Source: Blastocatellia bacterium
GTDB lineage: Bacteria > Acidobacteriota > Blastocatellia > Pyrinomonadales > Pyrinomonadaceae
Length of the DNA stretch: 52,126 bases
Assembly: GCA_016789145.1 (NCBI GenBank)
Contig: JAEUQI010000009.1
Location: 1 to 52,126 of the forward strand
Direction of reading: 5' to 3'
Part shown: piece by piece, positions 8,146 through 18,035 of the stretch
Position numbering within the stretch: the stretch's first letter is position 1
Layout of the letters: each line of letters opens with the position of its first letter
The notes under the pieces: generated by a model
What the model saw: only the letters and a program-made list of their open reading frames with translations
The model's database searches: none
Told to the model about the DNA's origin: nothing
Translations under genes and position numbers: made by a program

Positions 8146-9093
8146 ATGGAAAAGCCGTTTCGAAGACGAGATCTACTAGGAATCCGTGAACTCAGTTCGG
8201 CGGAGATCATCGGCATTCTCGACACCGCCGAAAATTTCAGCGAAATCTCGAACCGCGAGGTCAAAAAGGTCCCTGCACTTCGGGGCAAGACCGTTATCAA
8301 TCTTTTCTTCGAAAATTCAACTCGAACGCGCACATCATTCGAACTTGCCGCTAAGCGGCTTTCCGCCGATGCTGTCAACATCAGTGTAGCGTCGTCATCT
8401 GTGACCAAAGGCGAAACGCTTCTCGACACTGCCTTAAACCTCGACGCGATGTCTCCCGATTGCATTGTCGTCCGCCATGGCAGTGCCGGCGTGCCGCATC
8501 AACTGGCGAAAGTTTCGCGGGCCGCGATCGTAAATGCCGGCGACGGCGCTAACGAACATCCGACGCAAGCTCTGCTCGACGCGATGACGATCCGCGAGCA
8601 AAAAGGCACGATCGAAGGCCTCGAGGTCGCCATCGTCGGTGACATTCTCCACAGCCGCGTCGCTCGGTCGAACATACATTTGCTGACAAAGCTCGGTGCA
8701 AAGGTACGAGTCGCAGGCCCCGGAACACTCGTTCCGAATGATTTCAGCCACTTCGTCGAAAGCGGCATGACGGTCGTTCCACACATCGAAGACGCCATTC
8801 GCGGAGCCGATGTAGTGATGATCCTTCGCATTCAACGCGAACGCCAGGATTCGGCGTATTTCCCGACGCTTCGCGAGTATTCAATACACTACGGCCTAAC
8901 GAACGAACGCCTCGATCTTGCAAAAGAGGACGCCATCGTCCTACATCCCGGCCCAATGAACCGCGGCATCGAGATCGCCTCCGAAGTCGCGGACGGCTCG
9001 CGTTCTCTTATTTTGGATCAGGTGAAATACGGCGTCGCAGTTCGAATGGCAGTGCTTTATCTCGCTACGGGGGGCAACGTCGCACAAAGTTAA
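8146..9093 (+). CDS. pyrB: Aspartate carbamoyltransferase catalytic chain
   Basis: Second step of pyrimidine synthesis: carbamoyl phosphate plus aspartate to carbamoyl aspartate. The 315-residue protein carries the phosphate-binding STRTRTSFE motif, [14 protein letters not shown] and the C-terminal HPGPMNRG loop, all expected for ATCase. No regulatory chain gene (pyrI) follows, so it is likely a PyrI-free type, perhaps associated with dihydroorotase as in other pyrB-pyrC neighbours. The start ATG has no clear Shine-Dalgarno sequence; a hairpin lies just upstream. Confidence 0.96.
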   Translation: MEKPFRRRDLLGIRELSSAEIIGILDTAENFSEISNREVKKVPALRGKTVINLFFENSTRTRTSFELAAKRLSADAVNISVASSSVTKGETLLDTALNLDAMSPDCIVVRHGSAGVPHQLAKVSRAAIVNAGDGANEHPTQALLDAMTIREQKGTIEGLEVAIVGDILHSRVARSNIHLLTKLGAKVRVAGPGTLVPNDFSHFVESGMTVVPHIEDAIRGADVVMILRIQRERQDSAYFPTLREYSIHYGLTNERLDLAKEDAIVLHPGPMNRGIEIASEVADGSRSLILDQVKYGVAVRMAVLYLATGGNVAQS

Positions 9094-9110
9094 ATTTCTG
9101 GAGGTAATTC

Positions 9111-9734
9111 ATGAAGATCTATCTAGCAAGGATGTTTTTTATTCTCTTCTCCATCGGAATCATCTCTGCGCAGGCTCCGCCTGTGAAAGTCGTTTTTACT
9201 GAGAAAGACCGCGAGTTCGCTATCAAGTATTACACGGAGACAAAGGACGACTACGTAAAACAGCTGACCGGTCTGTCGGACGCCCAGCTGAATTTTCGTG
9301 CCGCCGAGGGACGCTGGACGATCGCGGAGATCGCCGAACACATAACAGTGGTTGAAGAAGCACTTTTCGGTATGATCACAAATGGCACGCTAAAATCCGC
9401 ACCGCCTACGTGCGAAACACCAAACCGGATCATTGACCAAATGGTGATCCTGTCGATCACGAACCGCCAACAGAAGTTTCAGGCTCCCGAGGCAGTTCGC
9501 CCAAACGGCCGATGGAAAAGTCGTGCGGATCTGCTTGCAAGTTTTGAGAAGACGCGGAACGCGACTATGGATTTTATCCGAAACACGAAGGTCGACCTGC
9601 GCAACCACTTCGGAAACGGCCCGATGGGAACGCTCGACGCATACCAGCAGTTCCTTTTCGTCAGCGGCCACAGCGAACGGCATCTGGCTCAGTTGAAAGA
9701 AGTTAAAGCAGATACGAAATACCCGACCAAGTAA
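9111..9734 (+). CDS. Secreted DinB-superfamily protein
   Basis: A 207-residue protein with an N-terminal signal peptide (residues 1-20, ending ISAQA). The DinB/YfiT-like four-helix bundle shows [11 protein letters not shown] (about 67-77) and [10 protein letters not shown] near the C-terminus. These supply the histidines of the usual metal-binding triad. Many DinB proteins are thiol- or metal-dependent transferases, but the reaction here is unknown. It has a good ribosome site (CTGGAGG) and lies between pyrB and pyrC, overlapping the pyrC ATG (TAATG). An exported protein inside a nucleotide operon is odd. Confidence 0.82.
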   Translation: MKIYLARMFFILFSIGIISAQAPPVKVVFTEKDREFAIKYYTETKDDYVKQLTGLSDAQLNFRAAEGRWTIAEIAEHITVVEEALFGMITNGTLKSAPPTCETPNRIIDQMVILSITNRQQKFQAPEAVRPNGRWKSRADLLASFEKTRNATMDFIRNTKVDLRNHFGNGPMGTLDAYQQFLFVSGHSERHLAQLKEVKADTKYPTK

Positions 9735-11059
9735 TGAAACTACTGATCGCAAACGGCCATCTCATCGATCCGGCCGCACAGGAAAATACGGGAATGTCGG
9801 TCCTTATTGAAGACGGCAAGGTTGCGGCGTGGTTGCGGTCGGGCGAAGACACGCCTGAGGACTGCGAGGTATTCGATGCGAGCGGCTTGCTGGTGGCTCC
9901 GGGATTTATTGATATGCATGTTCACCTTCGTGAGCCGGGGCAGGAGCATAAGGAAACGATCGCTAGCGGTTGTGCGGCGGCGGTTGCGGGCGGTTGGACG
10001 TCGGTTTGTCCGATGCCGAATACGAATCCTGTGAACGACAATGCCGCGATCACGCGTTACATGATCGAACAGGCTGAGCGTGCCGGTTTGGCGAATGTCT
10101 TCCCGATCGGTGCGATCACAAAATCGTCTGACGGCAGCGAACTTGCTGAGATGGGCGAGATGAAAGCCGCCGGAGCAGTCGCCGTGTCCGATGACGGGCG
10201 TCCGGTGCCGAATGCGGGCATCATGCGGCGGGCGATGCAGTATGCGAAGGATTTCAACTTGCCGGTGATCGATCACTGCGAAGACAAATCGCTATCGTCC
10301 GGCGGCGTTATGCACGAAGGCCGCGTTTCCCTGCTGCTCGGCCTAAAAGGCATGCCCGCGCTTGCCGAAGACATCGACGCTGTCCGCGACATCATCTTGG
10401 CTCAGGACACCGGAGCACACGTCCACATCGCACACGTCTCGACCAAAGGCGCTGTCGAGGCCGTTCGCCGTGCCAAGGACGAGCACATAAACGTCACCTG
10501 CGAAGTCACGCCGCATCACTTCACGCTGACTGATGACGTGGTTGCGGGCCATGTCAGAACCGGGAGCGATAGCGACTGGGTTCCGTCGGCGTACGATACA
10601 AATACAAAGATGTCGCCGCCGCTTCGCTCCGAAGATCATCTCGAAGCCATCATCGAAGGCCTGCGAGACGGCACTATCGACGCCATTGCCACCGACCACG
10701 CACCGCATCACGCGGACGAGAAGGCTCTTGAGTATGACCGTGCTCCGATGGGCATTACGGGGCTTGAGACGTCGCTTGGACTTACGTTTCAGCAGTTGAT
10801 CAGCAAAGGTGTGATCGATCTTGTGCGGCTAGTGGAATTGTGCAGCACCAACCCTGCGCGGATCTTCAATCTCGAACACCGAGGCACGCTCCGTCCAGGC
10901 TCGATCGCCGACATTACGATCATCGACCCCGAATTACAATGGACTTATCTGAATAGCGAATCGCGTTCCCGCAGCCGCAACTCGCCGTTCGACGGCTGGC
11001 AATTCACGGGTGGTTGCGTCGCAACGATAGTCGGAGGCCGCATTGTGTATCGCCGCTAG
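9734..11059 (+). CDS. pyrC: Dihydroorotase, class I type
   Basis: Third step of pyrimidine synthesis: cyclises carbamoyl aspartate to dihydroorotate in a zinc amidohydrolase barrel. The 441 residues show metal ligands His62 and His64 in [10 protein letters not shown], later histidines in VTPHHF and HIAHVS, and the catalytic Asp in IATDHAPHH. The length and HVHLREPG motif fit the bacterial class I/PyrC-like form that can pair with ATCase. It is coupled to the DinB-like gene by a 1-nt overlap. Confidence 0.95.
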   Translation: MKLLIANGHLIDPAAQENTGMSVLIEDGKVAAWLRSGEDTPEDCEVFDASGLLVAPGFIDMHVHLREPGQEHKETIASGCAAAVAGGWTSVCPMPNTNPVNDNAAITRYMIEQAERAGLANVFPIGAITKSSDGSELAEMGEMKAAGAVAVSDDGRPVPNAGIMRRAMQYAKDFNLPVIDHCEDKSLSSGGVMHEGRVSLLLGLKGMPALAEDIDAVRDIILAQDTGAHVHIAHVSTKGAVEAVRRAKDEHINVTCEVTPHHFTLTDDVVAGHVRTGSDSDWVPSAYDTNTKMSPPLRSEDHLEAIIEGLRDGTIDAIATDHAPHHADEKALEYDRAPMGITGLETSLGLTFQQLISKGVIDLVRLVELCSTNPARIFNLEHRGTLRPGSIADITIIDPELQWTYLNSESRSRSRNSPFDGWQFTGGCVATIVGGRIVYRR

Positions 11060-11098
11060 ATGTGGCAAATTGTTTACTTCAAAGGGAGAAAATTTTTA

Positions 11099-11614
11099 AT
11101 GCGACAATTGTTTCTTGTGAGTATTCTTCTGCTCGGAATGGCCATCGTGTCATCGGCGCAGAACACCAGCGTCTACACCAGCACCAAGACTTCGGCATGC
11201 AAGGATATGAGTCCTAAGACAGATACCGGCGACAGTTACGAAGGCGAATGTCCCGGAGTCGGCGGCTACAAACTTCGTCTGCTAGAAGGCGACATTCGGC
11301 AGACGCTTAATGTCATTACGCCTGCAAAGAAGAAGCACGAGCTGAATTTCTGGGGCTTTTACAGCGGTTTCTCGAGCGTCGGAGAAAAAGTCGAGTGGCG
11401 AGTGAAGAAAGGCGTGCCGGTCGCGCTGATCGCTCGGTTTAACGTGTCAGATGCTGAGGATTCATCTAAAACGACGTCCTATCTCATGGTCGCGAAAGTA
11501 AGCGCCAAACAGTCGTGTGTAGTTGACGTCATCATGCCCGGCAAATCCCAAAACCTTGACGCTCGCATTGCAGCCGACAAAGCCGCGACTATGCCGTGCA
11601 AGACTACGGATTAA
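11099..11614 (+). CDS. Secreted protein of unknown function
   Basis: About 171 residues with a clear signal peptide (MRQLFLVSILLLG, cleavage near SSAQ). The upstream in-frame ATG at 11060 is rejected because the 11099 ATG has a good ribosome site (AAAGGGAG, 11081-11087) and begins the signal peptide directly. The mature part has conserved-looking pairs of cysteines (SACKDM, EGECPG, KQSCVVD, TMPCKT), possibly two disulfides. I recognise no domain. It is probably exported or periplasmic. Confidence 0.7.
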   Translation: MRQLFLVSILLLGMAIVSSAQNTSVYTSTKTSACKDMSPKTDTGDSYEGECPGVGGYKLRLLEGDIRQTLNVITPAKKKHELNFWGFYSGFSSVGEKVEWRVKKGVPVALIARFNVSDAEDSSKTTSYLMVAKVSAKQSCVVDVIMPGKSQNLDARIAADKAATMPCKTTD

Positions 11615-11898
11615 TTGATTGAGGTTATAGACAAAGTCTCCCATATATTCCCACCAGCTTTAGCTAGTGAATAAGGTATCTCAACATTTCCTTTTCTTGC
11701 TTTAGCACAACCTTTTCGGGGCTAAAGCCCCGAAAAGGTTCGCTTGAGATCCTGCGTCCCACTAGCTAAAGCTAGTGGCAACTCAACAAGAAAACATTTC
11801 CTGCAACCTAACTCTTGATTCTCTACATCTTTGTGCACATGGCGATGCTTTTCTGGACCAGATTCGTCAGCTAACAGAACAATGTAGAGAAAAGACAA
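11615..11898. other. Intergenic region with palindromic element and leader repeat
   Basis: 284 bp without a gene. It holds the 128-bp palindromic element at 11651-11778. Further on, a 10-bp inverted repeat (TTCTCTACAT at 11819-11828, ATGTAGAGAA at 11882-11891) ends 7 nt before the metalloprotease start and may fold in its leader. No clear promoter was found. Confidence 0.5.
11651..11778. repeat. 128-bp imperfect palindrome (REP/MITE-like)
   Basis: Outer 19-bp arms at 11651-11669 and 11760-11778 match as inverted repeats with one mismatch; each arm contains the self-complementary CTAGCTAAAGCTAG core. Inside is a 14-15 bp perfect hairpin (11709-11740) with AACCTTTTCGGGGC arms. Partial pairing of GGTATCTCAA (11675-11684) with TTGAGATCC fills the middle. 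The whole could fold into one long cruciform or RNA hairpin. This is the architecture of a non-autonomous palindromic element; it is too short to encode a transposase. Confidence 0.7.
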
Positions 11899-12894
11899 AT
11901 GAACAACGCGTGGAAACGAACGTCGGTGGTGCTAATTTTATTGGTTATTGGGTGTTTCGTTTCCGTGCGTGCGCAGGACGAGCTGCGGCTTGACGCTAAT
12001 TCGGGCGCGGGCTGGCAATGGCCAGCGGCGAGCGACGGCGTTACCTACATTCCTGTGTGTTGGGAAAACGCAGCGGGCTGGCAGCAAGAAACGCAGCACG
12101 TCAAGAACAAGATCCTCACGACTTGGGGAGCCGCCGCAAACGTCAAGTTCTACGGTTGGGGCAATTGCCAACAGAATTCACGCGGCGTTCGAATATTGAT
12201 CGCCGACACGCGTTCAAATTCGGGCATCGGACGCTTTATGGACGGCCGCCGCAATGGCATGGAGCTCAATTTTACGTTCCGAAACTTCTCGCCGTCGTGC
12301 CAGAACGAGAGCCGGCGATTCGCGTGTATAGGCAGCGTTGCGGTGCACGAGTTCGGCCATGCATTAGGGCTGATGCACGAGCAGGATCGCGCAGATTCGA
12401 CGTGCACTACCGAGCGAAAACACTCCGGCGGTCTGCTCCTGACGGCGTATGATCCGCACTCCGTAATGAATTATTGCAATCCGCGCTGGAATAACGACGG
12501 CCTGCTGTCTCAATTAGACGTCGTTGGAATACAAAAACTCTACGGAAAACGTGGCGGCACGACCAACAACGGCGGAACCATTACGATCAAAGACACCCTC
12601 AACGTCGCCGCCGGACAACGCAGCGAACACATCATAATGACGCTCGGCAACAACGGCGCACGACGCGATATGCGCGTAAATATGTCCTCGCCGAGTACTC
12701 AAGTCAGCTACAGCTACACATCGCCCGGCAGATACTGCTACAAACTGTGGTCAGCGACCATCTATTCCGACGGAAAATCCTACGACGGCTATGGCGAAGG
12801 CTGCTGGACCTTAGAAGCCGGTAAGAACTATAGCGTCGAGGTTAAATTCCGCAAAGGAACGCGTGGGAAGACGTTCGATATTGTTTTGGAATAG
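11899..12894 (+). CDS. Secreted zinc metalloprotease (astacin/matrixin-like)
   Basis: A 331-residue exported metzincin. Residues 1-26 are a signal peptide ending VSVRAQ. The zinc site is HEFGHALGLMHE, with ligands His150, His154 and His160 and catalytic Glu151. The Met-turn is SVMNY about 35 residues later. The trailing E161 is astacin-like. The catalytic domain ends near residue 215 (IQKLYGKR). A C-terminal beta-rich domain of about 110 residues follows, with a cysteine pair, perhaps for binding or adhesion. No obvious propeptide is seen beyond about 20 residues, so activation may be unusual. Likely a secreted or outer-surface peptidase. Confidence 0.85.
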   Translation: MNNAWKRTSVVLILLVIGCFVSVRAQDELRLDANSGAGWQWPAASDGVTYIPVCWENAAGWQQETQHVKNKILTTWGAAANVKFYGWGNCQQNSRGVRILIADTRSNSGIGRFMDGRRNGMELNFTFRNFSPSCQNESRRFACIGSVAVHEFGHALGLMHEQDRADSTCTTERKHSGGLLLTAYDPHSVMNYCNPRWNNDGLLSQLDVVGIQKLYGKRGGTTNNGGTITIKDTLNVAAGQRSEHIIMTLGNNGARRDMRVNMSSPSTQVSYSYTSPGRYCYKLWSATIYSDGKSYDGYGEGCWTLEAGKNYSVEVKFRKGTRGKTFDIVLE

Positions 12895-12966
12895 TGGTCG
12901 CTCGTTTCTTCGGCTACGCCATTCGATGTGCGGCGAAGCGGTGCTTTATGCACGCGACTCAGGAAT

Positions 12967-13848
12967 CTAAACAAACTCCACTTCACTCACAAACTCCAAC
13001 ATCTCGCCCGTCGTTGGATGTCGAAAAACTAGCTTATAGGCATGCAAACACAGCCTCGCGTATTCGCTGCCGCCTCGCTGTACGTCGCCGACTATCGGAT
13101 GGCCAATATGCTCGCAGTGGATCCGAAGCTGATTGGTGCGGCCCGTCACGGGCTCAAGTTCTAGCCACGTGCGGGCAGGATGCCCGCGTTCCGCCGTGTG
13201 ATAGACAGTTCGCCGCCAGTATCGCGTCGTCGCGTGTTTTCCGTCAGATTTTACGCTCCAGTGCTTCAGCTCGTCATAACGCCCGATCGGTGCTTCGATG
13301 ACGCCGGAATCGTCTTTCAAGACGCCGTCAACCAACGCGAGATACCGTTTAGTTACTTGTTTCCTGAGGAACTGCGATGAAATTATTCGGTGCGACCGTG
13401 CGTTCTTTGCAACGATGACAAGCCCGCTCGTCTGCTTGTCCAAACGATGCGGAAGCCCTGGGCGCAACACGACGCCGGCGTCTCGATTAACGTGATACGC
13501 CAACGCATTCAGCAGCGTGCCCGATTGCTCTCGGTGCGACGGGTGCATGAGCATGCCCGCGGGCTTTACGACGACTATGAGATCGTTGTCCTCGTGCAGG
13601 ATGTCGAGTGGAATTTCCTCACGCCGCATCGCCGTGCCGCGTTCGTCGTCCACGATTATCTCGATAAAGTCTCGCTCGCGCAGCCTGTACCCAATATTCT
13701 CGTGTCGGCCGTTCACCTCGCAGCGGCCGAGCTTTACTTGCTCGCGCAGATACATCTTGCTCACCATCGGAAAGTGTGCGAGCAGGTGATCTTCGAGCCG
13801 CATCTTGCGTGCAAACGGCGGCGCGACTATGTGATGGACTCGTTCCAC
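12967..13848 (-). CDS. RluA/RluD-family pseudouridine synthase
   Basis: Isomerises uridine to pseudouridine in rRNA or tRNA. The 293-residue protein has an N-terminal S4-like RNA-binding region (about 16-70), then the catalytic domain. HRLDKQTSGLVIVAKN carries the catalytic Asp, and GRTNQLRIHCEHIGHPIVGD is the typical C-terminal motif. Translation starts at GTG (13848-13846). It is convergent with the metalloprotease and divergent from the sigma54-activator-like gene (63 bp apart). The target base cannot be told from sequence. Confidence 0.92.
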   Translation of the reverse strand: MERVHHIVAPPFARKMRLEDHLLAHFPMVSKMYLREQVKLGRCEVNGRHENIGYRLRERDFIEIIVDDERGTAMRREEIPLDILHEDNDLIVVVKPAGMLMHPSHREQSGTLLNALAYHVNRDAGVVLRPGLPHRLDKQTSGLVIVAKNARSHRIISSQFLRKQVTKRYLALVDGVLKDDSGVIEAPIGRYDELKHWSVKSDGKHATTRYWRRTVYHTAERGHPARTWLELEPVTGRTNQLRIHCEHIGHPIVGDVQRGGSEYARLCLHAYKLVFRHPTTGEMLEFVSEVEFV

Positions 13849-13911
13849 GTACTAATTGTATCGCATCTCGCTGGCAGGCATCTCGCGATTGTCCTACAAT
13901 TTTGTAAGACA

Positions 13912-15378
13912 ATGAAAAACGACGACGCCAAGTTCCTCGCCGAAGCCGCGACCGTATTCGCCGCAGAGACTGGCGTCCGCAGCGCATGCTCGGCGGTAGT
14001 CGCTCAAGTCGCAAATGCCCTGAACGCACGCGTCGCCTTTTTCGCGATGAAGAAAGACGACGGCCTCGCAGACATTGTCGCCTGCGAAGGATTGGGCGCC
14101 AGCGATTTTCGACGCCTCGAGACGCGTATCGTGAAGAGTTCGATATGGCGTATCTTCGCGATGCAGCAGCCCGTAGCCGTTGACGACATTTCGAAAGAGG
14201 CGGCGTTGGATTTTGTATCGTTTGCCACAGGCTCGCGGCTGTTGATAGCCGTTCCGGTAGTCGTCGAGGGCAAAATACAAGGCATGGCAGCCGCCGCATT
14301 TGAGCGAACCGTTCGCGTCGATGAATCGCGTGTGATCATGCTTTTGAACGCTGTAGCTGCGATGTCGGCTCAGTCAGTCCGCCTGTCCACGGCACTAGAT
14401 CAGGCAGACAAAAGAACCGCAAGCGATTCCGTCGATCTGTCGCACAAGCTGAAAGAACGCTTTAGCTTTTCGACGCTCGTCGGGAATTCATCGCAAATGC
14501 GCGGCGTCTATGACCAAGTCGCCCAGATCGCTCGCACAAACTCCGCCGTCCTACTGCGCGGCGAAACCGGCACAGGCAAGGAGTTGATCGCCAAGGTCAT
14601 TCACTACAATTCCCTCCGCTCGAAGCGCCCGATCGTGTCCGTAAACTGCTCCGCGTTCCCCGGCGGCCTGCTTACCGACGAACTTTTCGGCAGCACGCGA
14701 CGCGGCAAACTAGACCAATCGAACGGCGGCACGATCTACATTGACGAAATAGCCGATCTCGACAGCGAGGCTCAGGAACTGCTGCTCGAGGTCGTGCTCA
14801 ATAATGAATTCACGCGTAAAGAGCGAGTGTTTACTAACGTCCGCCTCATCGTTGCAACCAGCCGCGAACTAGAAACGCTTGTGGGCGAACGGAAGATCAA
14901 CGGCGAACTGATCGATAGACTCGGATTGTTCACTGCGTTCGTGCCGCCGCTTCGTGAACGCAAGTCCGACATTCTGCTGCTCGCCGAACATTTCCTCGAT
15001 CAATACGCCGTCGCGCACGGCCGCTCGATCCGCCGGATCTCAACGCCCGCGATCGATATGTTGACGGCGTATCATTTTCCGGGAAATGTTCGCGAGCTTG
15101 AGAATGTGATCGAACACGCGGTGCTCGCTTGTGACTCAAATGTAATTCACGGCCACCACCTGCCGCCGACGCTGCAGACCGCTGAAGAAAGTGGCACGGA
15201 GGTCCGCGTAACGCTCGAATCTGCCGTCACCGCACTCGAGAGAGACCTTATACAAGACACGCTCAAATCGACGCGAGGCAACATCGCCAAGGCTGCAAAA
15301 GTGCTCGATTCGACAGAGCGAATTCTCGGTTACAAGATAGCGAAGTATAATATTGATGCACGCCGATTTCGCCGATGA
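13912..15378 (+). CDS. Sigma54-activator-like regulator lacking GAFTGA
   Basis: A 488-residue NifA-like layout: N-terminal GAF-type domain (about 5-155), AAA+ domain (about 185-410), C-terminal Fis-type helix-turn-helix (RGNIAKAAKVL). Walker A is GETGTGKE (217-224) and Walker B TIYIDE (274-279). The stretch between ELFG and GGT is only 11 residues, against 21 in PilR of this same window, and it lacks the GAFTGA loop that contacts sigma54. The arginine-finger region reads INGELIDRLGLF instead of FREDLYYR. It may not activate sigma54 promoters at all, as with TyrR. It overlaps glnE by ATGA, so a nitrogen-control link is plausible. The frame is open upstream, but homology begins here. Confidence 0.85.
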   Translation: MKNDDAKFLAEAATVFAAETGVRSACSAVVAQVANALNARVAFFAMKKDDGLADIVACEGLGASDFRRLETRIVKSSIWRIFAMQQPVAVDDISKEAALDFVSFATGSRLLIAVPVVVEGKIQGMAAAAFERTVRVDESRVIMLLNAVAAMSAQSVRLSTALDQADKRTASDSVDLSHKLKERFSFSTLVGNSSQMRGVYDQVAQIARTNSAVLLRGETGTGKELIAKVIHYNSLRSKRPIVSVNCSAFPGGLLTDELFGSTRRGKLDQSNGGTIYIDEIADLDSEAQELLLEVVLNNEFTRKERVFTNVRLIVATSRELETLVGERKINGELIDRLGLFTAFVPPLRERKSDILLLAEHFLDQYAVAHGRSIRRISTPAIDMLTAYHFPGNVRELENVIEHAVLACDSNVIHGHHLPPTLQTAEESGTEVRVTLESAVTALERDLIQDTLKSTRGNIAKAAKVLDSTERILGYKIAKYNIDARRFRR

Positions 15379-18035
15379 ATAGAGACGAACAATTGATCGC
15401 AGGTCTTCCCGACGAAGACGCCGCTCGCCGTTTTTTGGGGAGGCTTGAGGAGCTGCATCCGAATGTCGCGATGAAGCTGCGTAAAAATGAGCCTCTGCTA
15501 TCTGACGTTCTGGCTCTTGCCGCGTTTAGTCCGTTGCTCGCCACTACGATGCTCCAGAATCAAGAGTACATCGCGTGGCTTGGCCGCAAACGTATGGATT
15601 CCGGCGTTCGAAGCAAGGCCGAAATGCTCGAGTCGCTGGCTCGATTTCAGCTTACGAATTCTACGCTCGAGCAATCAGTAGTTTACGCTCGATTTCGCCG
15701 CCGCGAGTTGATGCGGATCTTTCTGCGGGACATTCGCGGCCTCGCAACCATTGCCGAACTGACCGAAGAGATCTCAAACCTTGCCGACGCCATTCTAGAA
15801 TCAGCCCTCGAACACGCTCAACGCGATGCTGATAATCGGTTTGGCAAGCCGCAGGAGGCTGATGAGAAAGGAAAGATCGCGACTTCGACATTTGTCATCG
15901 TCGCTCTAGGCAAGCTCGGTAGCCGCGAGCTGAACTATTCCTCGGACATTGATCTTCTTTTCATCTATTCTGCCGAAGGCGAAACCGCTGGCGGCACTCG
16001 CGGCAAAGTAACGAACCGCGAGTATTTCATCAAACTCGCCGAGATCATTATTCGCTTGATCGGCAGTACAACGAGCGACCATGCAGCATATCGGGTCGAT
16101 ATGCGGCTGCGTCCTCACGGAACGCTTGGAGCATTAGCGATGTCGCTGAGCGATAATATTCGCTACTACAACAACGAAGCGAGGCCGTGGGAACAGCAGG
16201 TCCTGATCCGTAGCCGCTCGTCGGCGGGCGATGCTGAATTGTATTCGCGATTCTATGCCGAGGTCGAGAATAAGGTATATCCGCAAGACGAACCTGTCGC
16301 AAATGCTCTGGCAAACGTACGCCAAAGCAAACAACTTATCGACAAAGAGCGTTCGCTGCGTCGGGGCTACGACGTAAAGCTCGGCACCGGCGGCATACGT
16401 GAGATCGAATTTGTCGCTCAAGCTCTGCAACGAGCATATGGCGGCCCCGACCGTTGGCTACGCATTGGGCACACGTTGATCAGCTTGCAGCGACTTGTCG
16501 ATCGCAAGTTTCTAACGAGCAGCGAATTGACCGATCTTTCTGCGGCATATACTTTTCTTCGTCGTACTGAGCATGTTCTTCAAATGGAGAACGGTATCCA
16601 AACCCACTCGGTGCCTGAAGATGAAGACAAGCTTGAATTGCTCTCGCGGAGAATGGAGTTTATTGACGGTAGCGATTTTGTTTCGTCACTCAAACGCCAT
16701 CGCGAAAATGTCTCGCGAGTCTTTTCACGGATCTTTGGCGAGATCGACGACACTGGACTCGATATCGTTCCGACTATCGATGGTGTCGAGCCTGCGCCCA
16801 TCGATGTGCTGAGATCTTTATTACACCCGCTCATCGACAGGATCGCCGAACGCTCGCCATTCTATGCTGCACAGTTTGCGAGCGATGATGAGTTGGCAGA
16901 TTCCCTGCCGGCGGAGCACGAGCTTGATGACGAGATAGATTATCGAGCGGCGATGATGCTGGCAGTCGAAAATGAAGATGACTTTGGCTCGCGACTTCGA
17001 GCAATGCGAAGGCTATGGCCCAAGTTCAACGCCGCTATCGTCGCAGCTGATGCTACAGAGGCCATCACTGTCTCAGAATCAAAACGCCGACAGACTCTGC
17101 TTGCGGAGGCAAGTATGGCAGCCGCGATCTATACAGCAGAGCAAGAGCTCGGGCGACGTTTGCATCCGCATAGGCCAAAGCTCGATCTCGCCCTTTTGGC
17201 TCTAGGTAAACTCGGAGGACGAGGCCTCGATTTCGGTTCGGACTTAGATCTTGTGGTCTCGTATTTCGATCCGGCAGCGAAGATCGCAGAACTGACTCCA
17301 CAAGAATTTTATAGCCGGGCAGTCGAATTGTTCACAAACACATTGTCGTCAATGACACGTGACGGCAGCCTTTATCGTGTTGACCTTCGGCTTCGGCCGT
17401 ATGGTTCTAAGGGAATGACGGCGGTTTCGATCGACTCATTCCTTAGATACATAACAGATTCGGCAGCGATCTGGGAATTGCTCGCATTCGTCAAACTGCG
17501 ATTTGCCGGAGGAGATGCTAGCATTGGCGAAACGCTCGAACAGGAGATCAGACGCTCAATACACGAGAAGGCAAGGACGATACCGCAAGACGAGCTTCGC
17601 GACGAAACTCGCAAGATGCGGTTTGCTCTCGAAAAGAGAAAGCCTCCCCGCCGAAGCAGTGACATTGACATTAAGTTTGGAGCCGGTGGAATGCTCGATG
17701 TTTATTTCGCGATGCGGTTCTTGCAGCTCCGGGATGATGTTCCGGACGATACCGCGAATCGGTCAACACCGCATATGTTGAAGATGCTTTACGACGCCGG
17801 ATCGATGGGCAAGGAAGAGTTCCGAGCATTAGACGATGGGCATGCCTTTCTCTCGCGGCTTGATCATGCATTGCGGCTCGCCGTCGGTCGAACCACAAAA
17901 CTCCGAACTGACAATTCCGAACTTGTCGACCTTATTGCACGTTCGATGAAACTCGACAACTCAAAACAACTTGTCGAACAGCTCCATATCACACGACTTA
18001 CGGTTCGTGAGGCATTCGACGATATTCTCACTTAG
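15375..18035 (+). CDS. glnE: Glutamine synthetase adenylyltransferase/deadenylase
   Basis: Bifunctional enzyme that adds AMP to, or removes it from, a tyrosine on glutamine synthetase, tuning ammonia assimilation to nitrogen status. The 886 residues hold two nucleotidyltransferase domains. The first has LGKLGSRELNYSSDIDLLFIY and the second LGKLGGRGLDFGSDLDLVVSY, both with the GS-x-D-x-D metal motif. Each is followed by helical regulatory segments (TGGIREIEF; GAGGMLDVYF). The length is slightly short of enterobacterial GlnE. It is translationally coupled to the regulator upstream and overlaps the convergent ABC gene by 4 nt. Confidence 0.94.
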   Translation: MNRDEQLIAGLPDEDAARRFLGRLEELHPNVAMKLRKNEPLLSDVLALAAFSPLLATTMLQNQEYIAWLGRKRMDSGVRSKAEMLESLARFQLTNSTLEQSVVYARFRRRELMRIFLRDIRGLATIAELTEEISNLADAILESALEHAQRDADNRFGKPQEADEKGKIATSTFVIVALGKLGSRELNYSSDIDLLFIYSAEGETAGGTRGKVTNREYFIKLAEIIIRLIGSTTSDHAAYRVDMRLRPHGTLGALAMSLSDNIRYYNNEARPWEQQVLIRSRSSAGDAELYSRFYAEVENKVYPQDEPVANALANVRQSKQLIDKERSLRRGYDVKLGTGGIREIEFVAQALQRAYGGPDRWLRIGHTLISLQRLVDRKFLTSSELTDLSAAYTFLRRTEHVLQMENGIQTHSVPEDEDKLELLSRRMEFIDGSDFVSSLKRHRENVSRVFSRIFGEIDDTGLDIVPTIDGVEPAPIDVLRSLLHPLIDRIAERSPFYAAQFASDDELADSLPAEHELDDEIDYRAAMMLAVENEDDFGSRLRAMRRLWPKFNAAIVAADATEAITVSESKRRQTLLAEASMAAAIYTAEQELGRRLHPHRPKLDLALLALGKLGGRGLDFGSDLDLVVSYFDPAAKIAELTPQEFYSRAVELFTNTLSSMTRDGSLYRVDLRLRPYGSKGMTAVSIDSFLRYITDSAAIWELLAFVKLRFAGGDASIGETLEQEIRRSIHEKARTIPQDELRDETRKMRFALEKRKPPRRSSDIDIKFGAGGMLDVYFAMRFLQLRDDVPDDTANRSTPHMLKMLYDAGSMGKEEFRALDDGHAFLSRLDHALRLAVGRTTKLRTDNSELVDLIARSMKLDNSKQLVEQLHITRLTVREAFDDILT

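Noticed and set aside
12018..12452. 144-codon frame inside the metalloprotease
   Set aside because: Different frame of a clear zinc protease gene with arginine-rich, low-likelihood composition.
13390..13911. N-terminal extension of the sigma54-activator-like gene
   Set aside because: It is antisense to the pseudouridine synthase gene and adds 174 residues without homology; the GAF domain starts at the 13912 ATG.
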